A stretch of DNA of 64,000 nucleotides from Lentzea albida (GCF_900111005.1 NZ_FOFV01000001.1:806001-870000); one strand, 5' to 3'; positions 32,799 through 43,413 are shown, numbered from the stretch's first letter. Made by a program: numbers and translations. Notes: generated by a model not told the origin, from the sequence alone.

Positions 32799-35263
32799 AG
32801 TCGTGGGTCCACCGGTTCCGACTCCAGCGCGAGCACGCCGAAGACGCACTCGTGCACCCGCCACAGCGGTTCGCCGCGCACGAGGCGTTCGAGCGCCTCG
32901 ATGCCCAGGGCGTACTCGCGCAGGGCGAGTCCGCGCTTGCGGCCCAGCGAACGCTTGCGCAGCCGCGAGAGGTTCTCCGGCAACGTGTAGTCCGGGCCGT
33001 AGATGATCCGCAGGTACTCGCGTCCGCGCACCTTCACGCCCGGCTGCACCCGTCCGCCCAGGTTGGCCAGCGGCTTCACGACCATCCCCTCGCCGCCGTC
33101 CGCGGTCAGCTCCTCCCACCAGCGCACGCCCGCTTCCACCTGCGCGGGGTCGTTCACGTCCACCACGAGGTGCCGGGTCCGCTGGAACAGCGGTCCCTCC
33201 AGCCGCCCCAGCGTCTCCAGGTGCCACAGGTGCGAGCGGTCGTGGAACGTCCGGCCCTCCGCCGCGAGCAGCTGGAACGGCGCGATCCGCACACCCTCCA
33301 GCCCGTCGACCGGCCAGCAGTACCGCTCGTAGGCCGAGCGGTACGCGGCCGCGTTCGAGGCGCGAAGAGCGGTGCGCCCCAACAGGTCCGCGACGTCCAC
33401 ACCGCGCGAAGCGGCCGCCTCCAGCACGTCGACCGCCACCGGCAACACACCGCCGGCCGCCGCGCCCACCGCCGCGTACTGCTCGCGGATCAACCCGGAA
33501 GCCTTGGCGTTCCACGGCATCAGCTCGGCGTCGATCAGCAGCCAGTCCGTGTCGAGCTCCGCGAACAACTCGCCGCAGGCCGCGCGCACGCGGTCCAGCA
33601 GCGCGGTACCCAGTTCGCCGTCGAAGAACGCACGACCGGTGCGCGTGTAGATCGCACCACCGACCTTGCGCACCAGCAACACCGCACGCGAGCCCATGTG
33701 CTTCTCCTCGCAGATCACTTGATCCACGCGGCCAGAGCGGTACTCCGCGAACGCCTCCAGCGGGTGCTCCAGCACGTCGTCGCGCTGCGAGGTCGCGACG
33801 GGCGCCATCGTCGGCGGCAGGTACAACAGCTCGTGCGGGTCGATCGCGAACCGGCTCATGACCTCCAGCGCCGACGCCGACTGCTCCGCGCGGATCGTCA
33901 CGGCGCCGATCAGCGACGTGTCGATCCGGCGCGTGCCCGTGACGTCGGTCAGCGCCAGCACGTCCGGCGCGCGCTCGGCGGCCTTCGGCGGGAACGGCGC
34001 GTCGTTCTCGTACCAGACCTGGTGCGCCTTCACGGAGACCAGTTCTTTCTCCGGGTAGCGCAACGCGGTCAGCTTCCCGCCGAACACCACACCCGTCTCG
34101 AGGCACATGGTGTTGTTGACCCACTCCGCCTCGGGCGTCAGGACGTGCCCGTACAGCACCATCGCCGAGCCGCGGTAGTCGTTCGCCCACGGCAGGCGCA
34201 CCGGCAGTCCGTGCGCGTCGGTCTCGCCGGTCGTGTCGCCGTACAGCGCGAAACTGCGGACCTTCGCGGATGCACGGCCGTGGTAGCGCTCGGGCAGCCC
34301 GGCGTGTGCGATGACGAGGTTCCCGCCGTCCAGCACGTAGTGCGCGACCAGTCCGTCGCAGAACTTCGTCGCCGCCAGGCGGAACTCCTCCGGCTCGTGC
34401 GCGAACTGCTCCAGCGACTTCTCCAGCCCGTGCCGGACCGTCACCTTGTGGCCGCGCATGGCCCGCACGAACTTCTCCTCGTGGTTCCCGCGCACGCTCA
34501 GGGCGTGCCCGGCCGCCACCATGCCCATGACCAGGCGCAGCACACCGGGTGAGTCCGGGCCGCGGTCGACCAGGTCGCCGACGAACACGGCCTTGCGGTC
34601 ACCCGGCGGAACGGCGTCGACCGCGCGGCCCTCGTCGTCCCGCACGAGGGTGTAGCCGAGCTCGGCCAGCAGCTCCTCCAGCTCCGCGCGGCAGCCGTGC
34701 ACGTCACCGAACACGTCGAAAGGCCCGGTCTCGTGCCGGAGATCGTTGAGCAGCCGCTCGTACACGATCGTCGAGTTGTCCACATCGGACTCGGAGCGCA
34801 GCACGTGGACGCGCTTGAACCCCTCCTTGCCGAGGAACTTCAACGACCGCCGCAGCGCCGCGCGGTGACGCTTCACGACGTGCGCGCCGAAGTCGCGGTC
34901 GGGGCGCTGCGCGTTGCGCGCCAGGCACACCTCCGTCGGGGTGTCGAGCACGATCGCGACCGGCAGCACGTTCGCCCGCTTCGCGACCTCGACCAGCTGG
35001 GCGCGGTCCTGCGGCTGCACGTTGGTCGCGTCGACCACGGTGACCCGCCCGGCCTCCAGCCGCTTGCGCGCCACGAAGTGCAGCGCCTCGAACGCCGCGG
35101 CGGACGCCGACTGGTCGTTCTCGTCGTCGGACACGAGCCCGCGGAAGTAGTCGCTCGACAGCACCTGCGTAGGCAGGAAGTGCTTGCGCGCGAACGTGGA
35201 CTTGCCCGAACCCGAGGCGCCGACCAGCACCACGAGACACAGGTCAGGGATCTTCAGCTCCAT
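32795..35263 (-). CDS. pnkp: Pnkp, trifunctional RNA-repair enzyme (kinase-phosphatase-ligase)
   Basis: 822 residues from ATG 35263. Three modules are visible: a 5' kinase with P-loop GASGSGKST (15-23); a metallophosphoesterase phosphatase with GDVHG (186-190), GDLVDRG (229-235) and RGNHE (258-262); and a C-terminal ligase-adenylyltransferase with the lysine motif EEKHMGSRA (K521), followed by further ligase motifs (LLIDAELMPWN, EGMVVKP). This is the layout of bacterial Pnkp from Clostridium thermocellum (about 870 residues), which heals and, with Hen1, seals cleaved RNA. Start and stop overlap hen1 and the nucleotidyltransferase by 1-4 bases, so the operon is tightly coupled. Confidence 0.95.
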   Translation of the reverse strand: MELKIPDLCLVVLVGASGSGKSTFARKHFLPTQVLSSDYFRGLVSDDENDQSASAAAFEALHFVARKRLEAGRVTVVDATNVQPQDRAQLVEVAKRANVLPVAIVLDTPTEVCLARNAQRPDRDFGAHVVKRHRAALRRSLKFLGKEGFKRVHVLRSESDVDNSTIVYERLLNDLRHETGPFDVFGDVHGCRAELEELLAELGYTLVRDDEGRAVDAVPPGDRKAVFVGDLVDRGPDSPGVLRLVMGMVAAGHALSVRGNHEEKFVRAMRGHKVTVRHGLEKSLEQFAHEPEEFRLAATKFCDGLVAHYVLDGGNLVIAHAGLPERYHGRASAKVRSFALYGDTTGETDAHGLPVRLPWANDYRGSAMVLYGHVLTPEAEWVNNTMCLETGVVFGGKLTALRYPEKELVSVKAHQVWYENDAPFPPKAAERAPDVLALTDVTGTRRIDTSLIGAVTIRAEQSASALEVMSRFAIDPHELLYLPPTMAPVATSQRDDVLEHPLEAFAEYRSGRVDQVICEEKHMGSRAVLLVRKVGGAIYTRTGRAFFDGELGTALLDRVRAACGELFAELDTDWLLIDAELMPWNAKASGLIREQYAAVGAAAGGVLPVAVDVLEAAASRGVDVADLLGRTALRASNAAAYRSAYERYCWPVDGLEGVRIAPFQLLAAEGRTFHDRSHLWHLETLGRLEGPLFQRTRHLVVDVNDPAQVEAGVRWWEELTADGGEGMVVKPLANLGGRVQPGVKVRGREYLRIIYGPDYTLPENLSRLRKRSLGRKRGLALREYALGIEALERLVRGEPLWRVHECVFGVLALESEPVDPRL

Positions 35264-36588
35264 CAGAATTCTTCCCCCAGGCTGAACACGGCCATCTGCG
35301 TCGGCGCGCCGCGCTCGGCGTCCTCCGGCCCGATCGGCACGTACCGGACGGTGTACCCGCGGCGATTCGCGACGCCGTCCGCCCACTCCCGGAACTCCGC
35401 CCGGGTCCATTCGAAACGGTGGTCCGAATGGCGCATCTGGCCCTGCGGCAACGTGTCGAACAGCGCGTTGTACTCGACGTTCGGCGTTGTCACCAGCACG
35501 GTCGACGGTCGTGCGACGGTGAACACGGAGTGCTCCAGCGCGGGCAGGCGCGACGGGTCGACGTGCTCGACGACCTCCATCAGCACCGCCGCGTCGAAGC
35601 CCGCCAGTTCGGTGTCCGCGTACGTCAAAGCCGACTGCCGCAACGTGATCCGCTCGCGCTGCCGCTCGCCCATGCGGTCGAGGTGCAGCTTGCGCGCGGC
35701 CTCCTGCAACGCCTTCGCGGACACGTCGACACCGTGGATCTCGGTGAACTCGGGCTCGTTCACCAAGGCGCGCAACAAGGCCCCGCCACCGCACCCGAGG
35801 TCGAGCACGCGCTTGGCCCGCGCCTGCTTCAGCGCCTCGACCACTGCCTCCTTGCGCTGTACCGCAAGGGAGATCTTCGGCTCGGTCAGCGCGTTGTCGA
35901 GCTCCTCGGGCTCGACCTCGGCGACGTCCGCGAGCCGTTCCAGGGCGGAGGTGATCAACGGGCGCTTGCGCGCGAGGTAGCGGGTGGTGATCAGCTCCTT
36001 GTCCGGGTGCTGAGACAGCCAGCCGTCCCCGGCCTTGAGCAGCTTGTCGACCTCGTCGGCCGCCACCCAGTAGTGCTTGCCGCCGTCGAGCACGGGCAGC
36101 AGCACGTACAGGTGCTTCAACGCGTCGCTGAGCCTCTGGGTGCCGGTCAGCGTCACGTCGCCGTAGCGCGAGTCGCCGTGCGCGGTGATCGTGACGTCCC
36201 AGCCCAGCGGCGTGAACAGGCGCTCCGCGAGCCTGTGCGGCAACGAGGGGACGCGGACGACCAGCGGGATCGGCGTCCGCGCGAGCTCCGGGTAGCTGTC
36301 GCTGCGGCCGTTCATGGCCGTGCGGAAGACGCTGCCGAGCGCGACCGTGAGCAACGACCCGGCCGCGTACGGCCTGTCGTTGACGTATTGGGTGAGCGTG
36401 CTGCCGGGACCTCGGACCAGCGCGATGGGGTCGACCTCCAGCAGGAGGGCCACCGTGCATTCCTCGTTCGTCGCCTTCGGGTAGAAGACGTGCGCGACGC
36501 CCGAGCTCGTCGTGAAGGACTGAGCCCGGTCGGGATGCTTGTGCAGCAGGTGGCCGAGGTCGGTCGCCGGCTGGTGCGTCGTGGTCAT
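35263..36588 (-). CDS. hen1: Hen1, 3'-terminal RNA ribose 2'-O-methyltransferase
   Basis: 441 residues from ATG 36588 (GTG 36600 possible). The N-terminal ~240 residues match the bacterial Hen1 domain that activates the Pnkp ligase (ALLLEVDPIALVRGPGST, GWLSQHPDKELITTRYLARKRPLI). The C-terminal methyltransferase has the SAM motif VLDLGCGGGALLRAL, then the Mg2+ site LMEVVEHVDPSRL (ExxEH) and the later His in SDHRFEWTRAEFREW. It 2'-O-methylates the 3' end at the break before Pnkp seals it, which protects against renewed cleavage. First gene of the operon; its stop overlaps the pnkp start (TGATG). Confidence 0.95.
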   Translation of the reverse strand: MTTTHQPATDLGHLLHKHPDRAQSFTTSSGVAHVFYPKATNEECTVALLLEVDPIALVRGPGSTLTQYVNDRPYAAGSLLTVALGSVFRTAMNGRSDSYPELARTPIPLVVRVPSLPHRLAERLFTPLGWDVTITAHGDSRYGDVTLTGTQRLSDALKHLYVLLPVLDGGKHYWVAADEVDKLLKAGDGWLSQHPDKELITTRYLARKRPLITSALERLADVAEVEPEELDNALTEPKISLAVQRKEAVVEALKQARAKRVLDLGCGGGALLRALVNEPEFTEIHGVDVSAKALQEAARKLHLDRMGERQRERITLRQSALTYADTELAGFDAAVLMEVVEHVDPSRLPALEHSVFTVARPSTVLVTTPNVEYNALFDTLPQGQMRHSDHRFEWTRAEFREWADGVANRRGYTVRYVPIGPEDAERGAPTQMAVFSLGEEF

Positions 36589-36621
36589 GGTGAGCAACAC
36601 GTGCCTGAGTCTGATCGAGAG

Positions 36622-36648
36622 TCGCCTGATCCGCAGGCGAATTAGGCT
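36622..36648. promoter_or_regulatory. Palindrome and -10 between hen1 and the YyaL-like gene
   Basis: TCGCCTG (36622-36628) and CAGGCGA (36634-36640) form a perfect inverted repeat, followed by a TAGGCT -10 (36643-36648) that lies 6 bases before the plus-strand ATG, so that gene appears leaderless. The palindrome sits in the expected promoter spacer and in the short divergent gap, so a bound protein could control both the RNA-repair operon and the plus-strand gene. Confidence 0.45.
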
Positions 36649-36654
36649 GCCGGT

Positions 36655-38628
<1,974 letters not shown>

Positions 38629-38640
38629 CTGATTGCAGGC

Positions 38641-38672
38641 GTAACGTCGGTAACGACGTAATCATGTAATCA
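38641..38672. promoter_or_regulatory. Four phased GTAA(C/T) repeats and a palindrome upstream of an unknown gene
   Basis: GTAAC at 38641 and 38650 and GTAAT at 38658 and 38666 are spaced 9, 8 and 8 bases apart; the central part also forms the palindrome ACGTCG-GTAA-CGACGT (38644-38659). Only three bases separate the last copy from the ATG at 38676, so binding here would block transcription or translation. Confidence 0.45.
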
Positions 38673-38675
38673 GGG

Positions 38676-39239
38676 ATGGTCGAAATGGGACGTGGATGGC
38701 GAGGAAGGGGCGGGTGGCAGCAGGCTGACCTGCCCCCGGCCGACGACGCGGCGGCCTGGTTCGCGGGCAGGCTCCCGGACGGCTGGTTCACGGGCGCGGC
38801 GGAGGTGGTCGTCGACCGCGAGGAGATCACGGTCGTCGGCACGCTCCCCGACCTGGAGGGCGAGTTCGACGACGCCTCGCGCGCCGCGGCCGAGTCGGGC
38901 CGCATCTCGCGCTGGCGCGAGGAGACCCGCGACGAACGCATCGAGATCGCGCGCCAGGCCGAGCACCGATACGGCCGCAAGGTCGCGTGGGGCGCGGTGC
39001 AGGGCGGCACGCGCGAGCTGTTCACGCACCTGGCCGTGCCGGTCATGACGCGGCTGCGCCAGCCGGAACGCCAGGTGCTCGACACGCTGGTGGCCGCCGG
39101 CGTGGCCCGCTCACGGGCAGACGCACTGGCGTGGGCCGTGCGCCTGGTGGGCGAGCACGCCGACTCGTGGCTCGGTGAGCTGCGTGACGCCATGTCGCGT
39201 GTGGACGATCTGCGTTCGCAGGGGCCGGATCTGGCGTGA
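38676..39239 (+). CDS. Conserved hypothetical protein of actinomycetes
   Basis: 187 residues from ATG 38676 (ATG 38685 possible). N-terminal Gly/Arg-rich stretch, then a region with DGWFTGAAEVVVDREEITVVGTLPD that looks like a small alpha/beta domain, and a helical C-terminal half with ERQVLDTLVAAGVARSRADALAWAVRLVGEHADSWL, which resembles a dimerisation or DNA-binding helix pair. No signal or membrane segment. The family is common in actinomycetes, in my recollection, but has no assigned role. Confidence 0.72.
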   Translation: MVEMGRGWRGRGGWQQADLPPADDAAAWFAGRLPDGWFTGAAEVVVDREEITVVGTLPDLEGEFDDASRAAAESGRISRWREETRDERIEIARQAEHRYGRKVAWGAVQGGTRELFTHLAVPVMTRLRQPERQVLDTLVAAGVARSRADALAWAVRLVGEHADSWLGELRDAMSRVDDLRSQGPDLA

Positions 39240-39240
39240 G

Positions 39241-40119
39241 TCAGAGGGCGGTCGCGGTCGGGAGGGGTTCGCCGGACCTCTCCCGGCTCGCGTCCGGCCG
39301 GCTCGTTCCCGTCCTGAGGCCGATGACGCACCCGAGCGCGACCGTGGTGACACCGAGGACCGACACGAGCGTCAGTTCCTGCACGCCCAGCAAGACGGAA
39401 GTCGCGAGCCCGGACACCGGCATCAGCCCGATGAGCACGCCCGCGCGGTCGGAGCCCAGGCGGTTCACGGCGAAGTACCAAAGTCCGAAGGCCAGCGCCG
39501 TCACCACCACGGCCAGCAGCGCGAGCGCGAAGCCCTGCCGGGGAGTCGGCACCTGCCAGCCGCCGACGAACGTGCCGAGCACGGCGCCGATCACCGTCGC
39601 GAGGATGCAGGTCCAAGTGGCCACACCGAGCACACCAAGGCGCCGTACGACACCCACGGCGAACAGCGTGAAGCAGACCTCGCCGGCCATCGTGAGCAAC
39701 GCCAGCACAAGGCCGGGACCGTGCCACGAGCCACCACCGGACAACAGCACGATGCCTGCCGCCACCACCACGGCACCCACCACGGCAGATGTGGTGCGTT
39801 TGCGGGAGAGCAGCGCCAGTGCGACGGGCGAACCGCCCATGACGGCGGCCACGAAACCCGGTTCCGCGTACTGCTGAGCGGCGATGAGCAGGGCGTTGAA
39901 GCCGAGCATGCCCGTGACGACCACGCCGAGCAGTGGCGGCAGATCGCGCCACGACGGCATCGGCAGACGGCGTGCCACCAGCAGCAACACGGCCGCGCCG
40001 AGGGCGTAGCGCATGGCCTGACCGGTCAGCACCGGGTAGCCCTCCAGCATCCCCGTGACGGGTACCGACGCTCCGACGATCGTTGCCGCTGTCGCTCCCG
40101 CGGCCACCCCGAGTTTCAT
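39241..40119 (-). CDS. EamA/DMT-family exporter
   Basis: 292 residues with ten hydrophobic segments and the tandem EamA repeat, including GGSPVALALLSRKR and FALALLAVVVTALAFGLWYFAVNRLGS near the end of the second half. Members export amino acids, purines or other small metabolites. Divergent from a MocR-family regulator, the usual arrangement for a regulator controlling a transporter. Substrate unknown. It ends one base after the stop of the convergent hypothetical gene. Confidence 0.87.
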   Translation of the reverse strand: MKLGVAAGATAATIVGASVPVTGMLEGYPVLTGQAMRYALGAAVLLLVARRLPMPSWRDLPPLLGVVVTGMLGFNALLIAAQQYAEPGFVAAVMGGSPVALALLSRKRTTSAVVGAVVVAAGIVLLSGGGSWHGPGLVLALLTMAGEVCFTLFAVGVVRRLGVLGVATWTCILATVIGAVLGTFVGGWQVPTPRQGFALALLAVVVTALAFGLWYFAVNRLGSDRAGVLIGLMPVSGLATSVLLGVQELTLVSVLGVTTVALGCVIGLRTGTSRPDASRERSGEPLPTATAL

Positions 40120-40137
40120 GCCTGGAAGCCTTGCGTC

Positions 40138-40185
40138 GAACTGGTCCAGGTTTAAGCTCCACTTCGATGACCACGAACTGGTCCA
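40138..40185. promoter_or_regulatory. Direct repeats in the EamA/mocR spacer
   Basis: The 11-mer GAACTGGTCCA occurs at 40138-40148 and again at 40175-40185, 37 bases apart in the same direction; the second lies within the first codons of the MocR gene. A TTTAAG (40151-40156) in between could be the -10 of a leaderless transcript. MocR proteins are known to bind direct repeats. Confidence 0.5.
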
Positions 40186-41519
40186 CTTTCCGCGAGCTGC
40201 TGCTGCCGGGACACCAGCGGCGCCGAGGCGTGGAGGCCGAACTGCGCCGGGCGATCCGGGACGGGCGGCTCCCGCCCGGCACGCGGCTGCCGTCGAGCCG
40301 GGACCTGGCCGCGCAGCTCGACGTGGCGCGCGGCACCGTGACGTCGGCGTACACGCAGCTCGTCGCGGAGGGGTACCTGACCACGCGGCGCGGGTCGGGG
40401 ACGACGGTCGCGAGCCTCGGCCCGGCCGGGGACAGCGGCGTGCCCGAACCGCCGCCGCGGTGGCGGTACAACCTGCGGCCCGGCCTGCCCGCGCTGGGCG
40501 CGTTCCCCCGCGCCGAGTGGGTGGCGGCCCACCGGGCGGCGCTCGCCGAGCTCCCCGACGACGACCTCGCCTACCCCGACCCCGCCGGTTTCGCGGGGCT
40601 GCGCAAGGAGGTCGTCGACTACCTGGCGCGGGTGCGGGCGGTGGTCGCGAAGGACGCCGTGATCACCAACGGCTCCGCGGACGGGCTGCAACTCACCGCG
40701 AGGGTCCTGGGCGGCAGCATCGCGATCGAGGAGCCGAGCCACTTCGGCGGTGAGAACATGCTGCGCTCGCACGGCCTCGACACCGTGCCGATCCCGGTGG
40801 ACGACAAGGGGATCCGCGTCGATCTGCTGTCCACAACGGACTGCAAGGCGGTGCTGGTCACCGCCGCACACCAGTTCCCGCTGGGTGTGGTGCTGCACCC
40901 GGAGCGGCGGCGGGCCCTCGTCGACTGGGCGCGCGAGCGGGACGCGTTGATCATCGAGGACGACTACGACGCCGAGCACCGCTACGACCGGCCGGCACTG
41001 GGGGCGTTGCAGGCGCTCGCACCCGAGCACGTCGTGTACCAGGGCACGACGAGCAAGGTGCTGGCGCCCGCGCTCAGGCTGGGCTGGCTAGTGGTGCCCG
41101 AACGCCTGCGCGAGAGCATCGTGCAACGCAAGCAGTACAACGACATGGGCACGGGCACGATCCCTCAAGCCGCGTTCGCACACCTGCTGCGGACAGGCGG
41201 CTATGACCGGCATCTACGCCGTACGCGCGCGCTCTACCGCAAGAGGCGTGACGCGCTGCTGGACGCCGTTGCGGAGCATCTGCCCGCGTGGCAGCCCATC
41301 GGTGTCGCGGCCGGGCTGCACGTCGTGCTGCGCATGCCGGACGGGACCGACGACCTCGCGTTGAAGAGCAGGCTTGCGGACCGTGGCGTGAACGTCTGGG
41401 CGTTGGCGCAATACACGCGCACGCCCACATGGCCGGGCCTCGTGGTGGGATACGCGGCGCTCACCCCCGACCGCCTGCGGGAGGCGGTCAGGGAGATCGC
41501 TGCCGCGTCCGTCGCCTAG
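40167..41519 (+). CDS. MocR-type regulator (GntR HTH fused to aminotransferase-like domain)
   Basis: 450 residues from ATG 40167. N-terminal GntR winged helix (RDGRLPPGTRLPSSRDLAAQL, GTVTSAYTQLVAEGYL) joined to a fold-type-I PLP domain with the PLP-lysine motif in YQGTTSKVLAPALRLGWLV. MocR proteins sense PLP with an amino acid or amine and control a neighbouring gene. The divergent EamA exporter is the obvious target. The stop overlaps the stop of the convergent small peptide gene. Confidence 0.9.
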   Translation: MTTNWSTFRELLLPGHQRRRGVEAELRRAIRDGRLPPGTRLPSSRDLAAQLDVARGTVTSAYTQLVAEGYLTTRRGSGTTVASLGPAGDSGVPEPPPRWRYNLRPGLPALGAFPRAEWVAAHRAALAELPDDDLAYPDPAGFAGLRKEVVDYLARVRAVVAKDAVITNGSADGLQLTARVLGGSIAIEEPSHFGGENMLRSHGLDTVPIPVDDKGIRVDLLSTTDCKAVLVTAAHQFPLGVVLHPERRRALVDWARERDALIIEDDYDAEHRYDRPALGALQALAPEHVVYQGTTSKVLAPALRLGWLVVPERLRESIVQRKQYNDMGTGTIPQAAFAHLLRTGGYDRHLRRTRALYRKRRDALLDAVAEHLPAWQPIGVAAGLHVVLRMPDGTDDLALKSRLADRGVNVWALAQYTRTPTWPGLVVGYAALTPDRLREAVREIAAASVA

Positions 41520-41668
41520 AGGATGTGCTCGCGGTCGGTGCCCATGATGTGCTCGCGGGGCTCGCTCATGATGTGCTCGCGGTCGGTGCCGGACGCGGCC
41601 CCGTTCAGGGCCGTCACGGCGACGGCGGCGAACAGCAGAGCGGCGGCAGCGATCTTGATTGCGTTCAC
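41516..41668 (-). CDS. Small exported peptide with three REHI repeats
   Basis: 50 residues from GTG 41668. A hydrophobic signal peptide (about 4-25, IKIAAAALLFAAVAVTA) is followed by a mature peptide of about 25 residues made of three units: TDREHIM, EPREHIM and TDREHIL. The repeat is also seen in the DNA (CGCGAGCACATC three times). A well-formed promoter lies upstream. It ends on the convergent mocR stop. No family recognised; possible extracellular signal or antimicrobial-type peptide, an inference only. Confidence 0.58.
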   Translation of the reverse strand: MNAIKIAAAALLFAAVAVTALNGAASGTDREHIMSEPREHIMGTDREHIL

Positions 41669-41706
41669 GGTTCGGTAAACCCCCAGGTAGAGCGGTTGAC
41701 CGAGGC

Positions 41707-41736
41707 AGCCTAACCCGCTCCTCCAGAAATTGTCAG
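41707..41736 (-). promoter_or_regulatory. Promoter of the REHI-repeat peptide
   Basis: On the minus strand CTGACA (complement of 41731-41736) and TAGGCT (complement of 41707-41712) are separated by 18 bases, a good sigma-70-type promoter, about 40 bases before the GTG start. Confidence 0.5.
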
Positions 41737-41758
41737 TGCGCGGGTGCACCATGAACAC

Positions 41759-43288
41759 GTGCTCCTATCCGAAGTGGTCGACACGTCAGCCGCCGTGGCG
41801 GCGACCCGGTCGCGCCTGGCCAAGGTCAAGGCGCTGTCGGCGTTGCTGCGCTCGGCGACGGCGGATGTGGTGGTCGCGGTCGTGTCGTTCCTCATAGGCA
41901 CACCGCGGCAGGGTCGCATCGGCACGGGCTGGCGCACCGTCGTCGACCTGGCCGTGCCGCCCGCCGCCCACGCCGAGCTGACGATCGCCGAGGTCGACGC
42001 CGCGCTCGCCGAGGTGGCCACGACGTCCGGCAAGGGCTCGGCGCAACGCCGGGTCGACCTGCTGACGGCGCTGTTCAAGCGCTCGACCGAGGCGGAGCAG
42101 GACTTCTTACGCCGGTTGCTCACCGGCGAGCTCCGTCAAGGCGCCCTCGAGGGCGTGATGCTGGACGCCATCGCCTCCGCCGCGGACGTGCCGGGCGAGG
42201 TGGTGCGGCGGGCGTTCATGCTGTCCGGCCGCCTGCCGGAGACGGCGGTGGCCGCGCTGGACGGCGGCGCGACGGCCCTGGAGGCGATCCGGCTGGAGGT
42301 CGGCCGCCCCCTGCGACCGATGCTCGCCTCCCCGGCGGAGTCGCTGGACGAGGCACTCACCGAACTCGGCAGCTGCGTGGTCGAGCACAAGCTCGACGGC
42401 GCCCGCATCCAGGTGCACCGCGCCGGCGACGAGGTCCACGTCTACACGCGCACGCTGCGCGAGATCACCAAGACGGTGCCCGAACTCGTCGAACTGGTCC
42501 GCGGCCTGCCGTGCACCTCCGTGGTGCTCGACGGCGAGACGCTGGCGCTGACCGACGAGGGCAGACCCCGCCCGTTCCAGGAGACGATGAGCCGCTTCGG
42601 CGCGCAGGACGAACGCGAGCTGCTCCTGCACCCGTACTTCTTCGACTGCCTGCACCTCGACGGCCAGGACCTGCTCGACGACCCGCTCCGCGACCGCCTC
42701 ACCGCCCTGCGCCGGGTGGCGGGCGAGCACGTCATCCCCGGCGTCCAGGACCCGACACCGGAGCAGGCGGCGGACGTGGTGACGGCGTCGCTGTCCGCGG
42801 GCCACGAGGGCGTGATGGTGAAGTCACTGGCCTCGCCCTACGCCGCAGGCCGCCGAGGCCGCGCCTGGCAGAAGGTGAAGCCCGTCCACACCCTCGACCT
42901 GGTGGTGCTCGGCGTCGAATGGGGCAGCGGCCGCCGCCGCGGCTGGCTGTCGAACCTGCACCTGGGCGCCCGCGACCCGGACGGCGGCCCGCCCGTGATG
43001 GTCGGCAAGACCTTCAAGGGCCTCACCGACGACCTGCTCAAGTGGCAGACCGAGGCCCTCCAGCAGATCGCCACCGAGCAGAACGACTGGGTGGTGACGG
43101 TCCGCCCGGAACTGGTCATCGAGATCGAGCTCGACGGCGTCCAGGTCTCCCCGCGCTACCCCGGCGGCGTGGCGCTGCGGTTCGCCCGCGTCGTGCGCTA
43201 CCGCCCGGACAAGGACCCGTCGGAGGCGACGACGATCGAGGAGGTGAGGGCGCTCCTGCCGACCGCCCAACCGAAGCCGGAGGCCTGA
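41759..43288 (+). CDS. ligB: ATP-dependent DNA ligase LigB
   Basis: 509 residues from GTG 41759, chosen because the product then starts VLLSEVVDTSAAVAATRSRLAKV, like the mycobacterial LigB N-terminus (GTG 41744 is possible). An N-terminal helical DNA-binding domain, the adenylation lysine in VVEHKLDGARIQVHR, then FFDCLHLDG and EGVMVKS motifs, and a C-terminal OB domain with VGKTFKGLTDDLL. LigB seals nicks using ATP; a role beside the essential NAD ligase is repair-related. A rare TTA codon occurs at 42107-42109. The gene is near, but not in operon with, the RNA-repair genes. Confidence 0.92.
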   Translation: MLLSEVVDTSAAVAATRSRLAKVKALSALLRSATADVVVAVVSFLIGTPRQGRIGTGWRTVVDLAVPPAAHAELTIAEVDAALAEVATTSGKGSAQRRVDLLTALFKRSTEAEQDFLRRLLTGELRQGALEGVMLDAIASAADVPGEVVRRAFMLSGRLPETAVAALDGGATALEAIRLEVGRPLRPMLASPAESLDEALTELGSCVVEHKLDGARIQVHRAGDEVHVYTRTLREITKTVPELVELVRGLPCTSVVLDGETLALTDEGRPRPFQETMSRFGAQDERELLLHPYFFDCLHLDGQDLLDDPLRDRLTALRRVAGEHVIPGVQDPTPEQAADVVTASLSAGHEGVMVKSLASPYAAGRRGRAWQKVKPVHTLDLVVLGVEWGSGRRRGWLSNLHLGARDPDGGPPVMVGKTFKGLTDDLLKWQTEALQQIATEQNDWVVTVRPELVIEIELDGVQVSPRYPGGVALRFARVVRYRPDKDPSEATTIEEVRALLPTAQPKPEA

Positions 43289-43413
43289 CCCGCCGCCTGT
43301 GCGCCCCGGGAGGCGGCTGGCGCACGTCTGTCTGAGCCGAATCCGGAGGGGCTCACGCACCTGCGGCGGGACGAGCGGAATCCGGACCCGCCTCGGTCCA
43401 GGGCCGCCTGCCC

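Noticed and set aside
41744-41758. GTG 41744 as ligB start
   Set aside because: Comparison with the mycobacterial LigB N-terminus favours GTG 41759; retained as an alternative only.
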